A DNA stretch of 64,000 bases from Bacillus massiliigorillae (GTDB taxonomy: Bacteria > Bacillota > Bacilli > Bacillales > DSM-1321). The position numbers and the translations under genes are program-made. Under the pieces are notes generated by a model that saw nothing but the letters and a program-made list of their open reading frames with translations, was not told the origin of the DNA and did no database searches. Positions 61,734 to 64,000 of this stretch are shown piece after piece. The stretch covers positions 3,070,787 to 3,134,786 of the forward strand of contig NZ_HG428741.1 in assembly GCF_000380245.2 (NCBI RefSeq). Reading direction: 5' to 3'. Positions within the stretch are counted from its first letter, which is position 1. Each line of letters opens with the position of its first letter.

Positions 61734-62006
61734 AAAAGCGCAAGCGCCCGTTTTGCGACGTATAGATTGGAGCACTCTTCTTTCGATAAAGGAAAAACCG
61801 AAATGTGGAGAACGCCCGTTTATCGGTGACAAGCATAAGGCAAGCTAGCTAGAAGGTCGCTTTTGACCTTCTGGACTGATTGACTTATGACCTCGAGCCG
61901 ATGCGTTCAGAACTAGACAACATGAAGAGGCGGTAGCCTTTTTCGTATTGACTTATCGTAGGGAGATGGGCGAAATCTATACGTCGCTGGGCGCTGGAAC
62001 TAGACA
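61734..62006. repeat. Structured intergenic repeat, copy 2
   Basis: Opens GAAAAGCGCAAGCGCCC and closes GGGCGCTGGAACTAGAC, outer arms that pair. The centre holds GCATAAGGCAAGCTAGC, AAGGTC...GACCTT and CTTATGACCTCGAGC, the same core as the 39.2-kb element. Similar GCGC...GCGCTGG-ACTAGAC repeats occur through Bacillus genomes as I remember. No coding frame. Confidence 0.6.
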
Positions 62007-62075
62007 CCACACAAATTTATATACATACTTACACTTTATTCCTTTAATGAAGTTGAACTTTCTTAAAGTACAAAA

Positions 62076-62123
62076 AAAGGGGCGATGCAAAAAGTAATTT
62101 CCATCACTTTTCGCACGCCCTTT
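62076..62123 (-). terminator. Terminator-like hairpin (dispersed-hairpin family)
   Basis: AAAGGGGCGATGCAAAAAGTAA (from 62076) pairs with TCACTTTTCGCACGCCCTTT (62104-62123) with mismatches; T-rich on the minus strand. Lies 120 bp from the mecA stop. Confidence 0.65.
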
Positions 62124-62242
62124 GTAAGCTTTATAGACATTCGTAGTCAGTTACGTGAACTTTGTCTGTTATGTTAAATTTCTAAATTTGGCGCTTTTAA
62201 ATAGAATATTGCCTATATCACATCTTAAAAGCTACATTTTAA

Positions 62243-62920
62243 TTAAGAAAAATATTTTCGAAGGGTGTTAAATACATCATCAGCGATAATTTCTTTACCA
62301 TACTCTTGTATACGATGAATAGTTAAAGATGATTCAATGCCGTACTCTAACAGAACACTTAACGTGTCATCAATAAAGCCTTCATCCGTTTCTTCATCCT
62401 CAAATTCAACGTATAAGTAGTATTTATTTTCAAATGAGTATAAGGAAGATTTAAATCCTTCTAACCCATCTCTTTTGCTTAAAGAGATAACATCTTCAAA
62501 ATCTTCGAATCGAATCATACATTCTAATACATCAAGATCATATTCTACAGCATCATCCGTATCATTTTCTTGCTTCACATGGAAATGCTGGTCTAGGAGC
62601 GATTCAATTCTTTCATCCACAGGTAACTCTTTGACTTTATCATCAGAAATCGGAATTTCCAAGTTATTGCCATCTTTTGTAAATTGCGCTTTCGTAACCA
62701 TTATTTCTAAACCTTTATCCAATGCTTGCACTTGAATCCAAAGCGGCCCTTCGATTGCAAATTCTTCTTCATGATGAATTTCATCCATCATTTCCCAGAA
62801 CAATTCTTCGCTCCGATCTCGATTATACCAAATCTCATCACGATCGAATCCTCTTTCCTCAATATCTACATATGAAATATAAAATTTGACTGTATATTCA
62901 TTAATTCGTTCTATTTCCAT
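62243..62920 (-). CDS. mecA: MecA, ClpCP adaptor protein
   Basis: Protein of 225 residues, MEIERINEYTVKFYISYVDI at the N-terminus (substrate-binding domain) and a C-terminal ClpC-binding domain (FEDFEDVISLSKRDGLEGFK). Directs ComK and other targets to ClpCP and so controls competence and stress; negatively linked with Spx in B. subtilis. Acidic linker in the middle (ENDTDDAVEYD). GGGAG RBS. Transcribed in the same direction as spx but 564 bp away. Confidence 0.94.
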   Translation of the reverse strand: MEIERINEYTVKFYISYVDIEERGFDRDEIWYNRDRSEELFWEMMDEIHHEEEFAIEGPLWIQVQALDKGLEIMVTKAQFTKDGNNLEIPISDDKVKELPVDERIESLLDQHFHVKQENDTDDAVEYDLDVLECMIRFEDFEDVISLSKRDGLEGFKSSLYSFENKYYLYVEFEDEETDEGFIDDTLSVLLEYGIESSLTIHRIQEYGKEIIADDVFNTLRKYFS

Positions 62921-63484
62921 AAAACCCCTCTCCCTTCTATCATAATTATAGTGTGAAGGGAATTACCCCCAAAAAGTGAGTCGAGTCGTACAATCATTTT
63001 ACCCTAGTTCTTAAATCATAATCATACTGCTATTTTATGATAAAAATGTTAAGAAGGAAAACAAAATGCAGTATATTTATAAAAACAAACTTTCGCCTAA
63101 AGATTGCTCTAATTTTACATAATATTTTAGCTTTTATCAAGGTTTGCTATCTATTATCCTCCTCTATAAGTTTCGTTAACGCACATTAGAAACATCCTTT
63201 TCCTATATTCACACTATACCCATTTCAAAAAATGAATCAAACAACCATAATTAGAAAAGTGTCTATAAAACAACATATGTTGCATAATTGTTTGAATTTT
63301 TTCAATATCATGATATTATATGTGAACAATCAAATATTTACATTTAATATCGAAAGTTATTTTTTATGTTAAAGCTGACTTATTCGACATATAATGCAAA
63401 ACTCCTCTATCCTAGTTACATATGTAATATTAGTCAGAAAATAAAAAAAGCCCTCGACTTGGATAGTCAAGGGAGATATAGAAA
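62921..63484. other. Intergenic region between mecA and spx, no gene seen
   Basis: 564 bp, AT-rich. Contains the spx terminator (63451-63473) and the presumed mecA promoter. No RBS-linked open frame and no RNA motif recognised. Confidence 0.5.
63451..63473 (-). terminator. Terminator of spx
   Basis: CCCTCGACT (63451-63459) and AGTCAAGGG (63465-63473), followed on the minus strand by a T run. Confidence 0.85.
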
Positions 63485-63880
63485 TTAGTTAACCATACGT
63501 TGAGCTTCACGAAGCTGAAACGTACGTACTTTTCTTGGAAGGAATCGACGAATCTCGTCCTCATTGTAGCCAACTTGCAATCTTTTCTCATCAAGAATAA
63601 TAGGTCTTCTTAATAGACCAGGGTTCTCTTTTATAAGACGATACAATCTTTGCAATGGCAATGTTTCTAAGTTCACATTCAGTTTCTGAAAAGTCTTAGA
63701 TCTTGTGGAAATGATTTCATCAGTTCCGTCTTCTGTCATACGCAGAATTTCTTTAATTTCTTCAATAGAAAGAGATTCTGAAAAGATATTTCTTTCTACA
63801 TAAGGTATGTTATGTTCTTCTAGCCAAGCTTTCGCTTTTCGACAAGATGTACAGCTTGGTGATGTATATAAAGTTACCAT
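63485..63880 (-). CDS. spx: Spx, thiol-stress global regulator
   Basis: ArsC-fold regulator of 131 residues that binds the RNA polymerase alpha C-terminal domain and reprograms transcription under disulfide stress. The redox switch is CTSC (residues 10-13), the family CxxC. Other features: RLRVGYN-like region LDEKRLQVGYNEDEIRRFLPRKVR near the C-terminus. Degraded through YjbH/ClpXP, and YjbH is encoded at 55225. Family length 131. Its promoter region lies at the window edge (63881-64000). Confidence 0.97.
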   Translation of the reverse strand: MVTLYTSPSCTSCRKAKAWLEEHNIPYVERNIFSESLSIEEIKEILRMTEDGTDEIISTRSKTFQKLNVNLETLPLQRLYRLIKENPGLLRRPIILDEKRLQVGYNEDEIRRFLPRKVRTFQLREAQRMVN

Positions 63881-64000
63881 AACTATTCACACTCCCCTTT
63901 TTATAGAACCCTTTTGATCTATGATTGGGAAAACTTTTTCCGTTCATGAACGACACACTAAATTGAAATAACTTTAAATAAAGAATGTCTAAAGTCAATT

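Larger units (their letters stand above)
61654..62242. other. Long intergenic region between cls and mecA with repeat element
   Basis: No gene found in 589 bp. Holds the structured repeat (61734-62006) and a terminator-like hairpin (62076-62123) that may end the mecA transcript. Confidence 0.55.

Overview
The window looks like chromosome of a low-GC, endospore-forming member of the Bacillaceae (Bacillus in the broad sense). The evidence is AT-rich sequence, strong GGAGG-type ribosome binding sites, intrinsic terminators, and a right half in nearly the same gene order as the Bacillus subtilis yjb-yjc region (spx, mecA, coiA, pepF, yjbH to yjbP, fabI, cotO, cotY/Z, yjcA, spoVIF, yjcD, yjcF, yjcG, yjcH). 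I cannot fix the species. Layout: 0-2.8 kb holds the end of the dlt operon, which D-alanylates teichoic acids. 2.8-6 kb holds a small membrane protein and a secreted 851-residue protein with three C-terminal SLH domains. About 6.37-22.49 kb is a probable genomic island. It lies between a 42-nt 3' fragment of a tRNA-Val gene and an intact tRNA-Val(GAC), with a short integrase-like C-terminal remnant next to the intact tRNA. It encodes anaerobic molybdoenzyme respiration: an exported DMSO-reductase-type enzyme (DmsABC-like) with a TorD-type chaperone, its own Tat parts (TatC and two TatA), MoaA and MoeA for the cofactor, Fe-S proteins, and a second module (PucR-type regulator, four-cluster ferredoxin, cytosolic YyaE-type molybdoenzyme). 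Several small genes inside look decayed. 22.5-30.3 kb is transport: a CynX/YycB-type MFS permease, an ABC exporter, an EmrE-type efflux permease, and a complete TAXI-type TRAP system (binding lipoprotein, DUF1850, fused permease). 30.5-37.8 kb carries yjcH, yjcG, yjcF, a small HD hydrolase, a DUF4003 protein, a DUF218 membrane protein and the YjcD helicase. 37.8-46.8 kb is a sporulation block: spoVIF, a His/Asn/Ser/Cys-rich coat-like protein, yjcZ, spoVAC-AD-AE with a YhcN/YlaJ lipoprotein, a 39-residue Cys/Lys protein, yjcA, a CotY/CotZ-family protein and an exceptionally long cotO. At least four genes here have near-consensus sigma-K promoters. The cotO gene would encode about 1190 residues, mostly a Lys/Glu/Ala coiled coil between recognisable CotO ends, and one missing base in its tandem 24-bp repeats splits it into two reading frames. 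47-64 kb is housekeeping and stress: fabI with a FapR-type operator, mgtE, prpE, an RluA-type synthase, nadF, a RelQ-type alarmone synthetase, yjbL, yjbK, yjbJ, a truncated globin, yjbH, pepF, coiA, cls, mecA and spx. YjbH and its target Spx, and the second ClpC adaptor MecA, all lie in this block. Two sorts of dispersed sequence run through the window: a set of about eight 45-50 bp hairpins at gene ends with related stems, and two copies of a longer structured intergenic repeat (39.2 and 61.8 kb).
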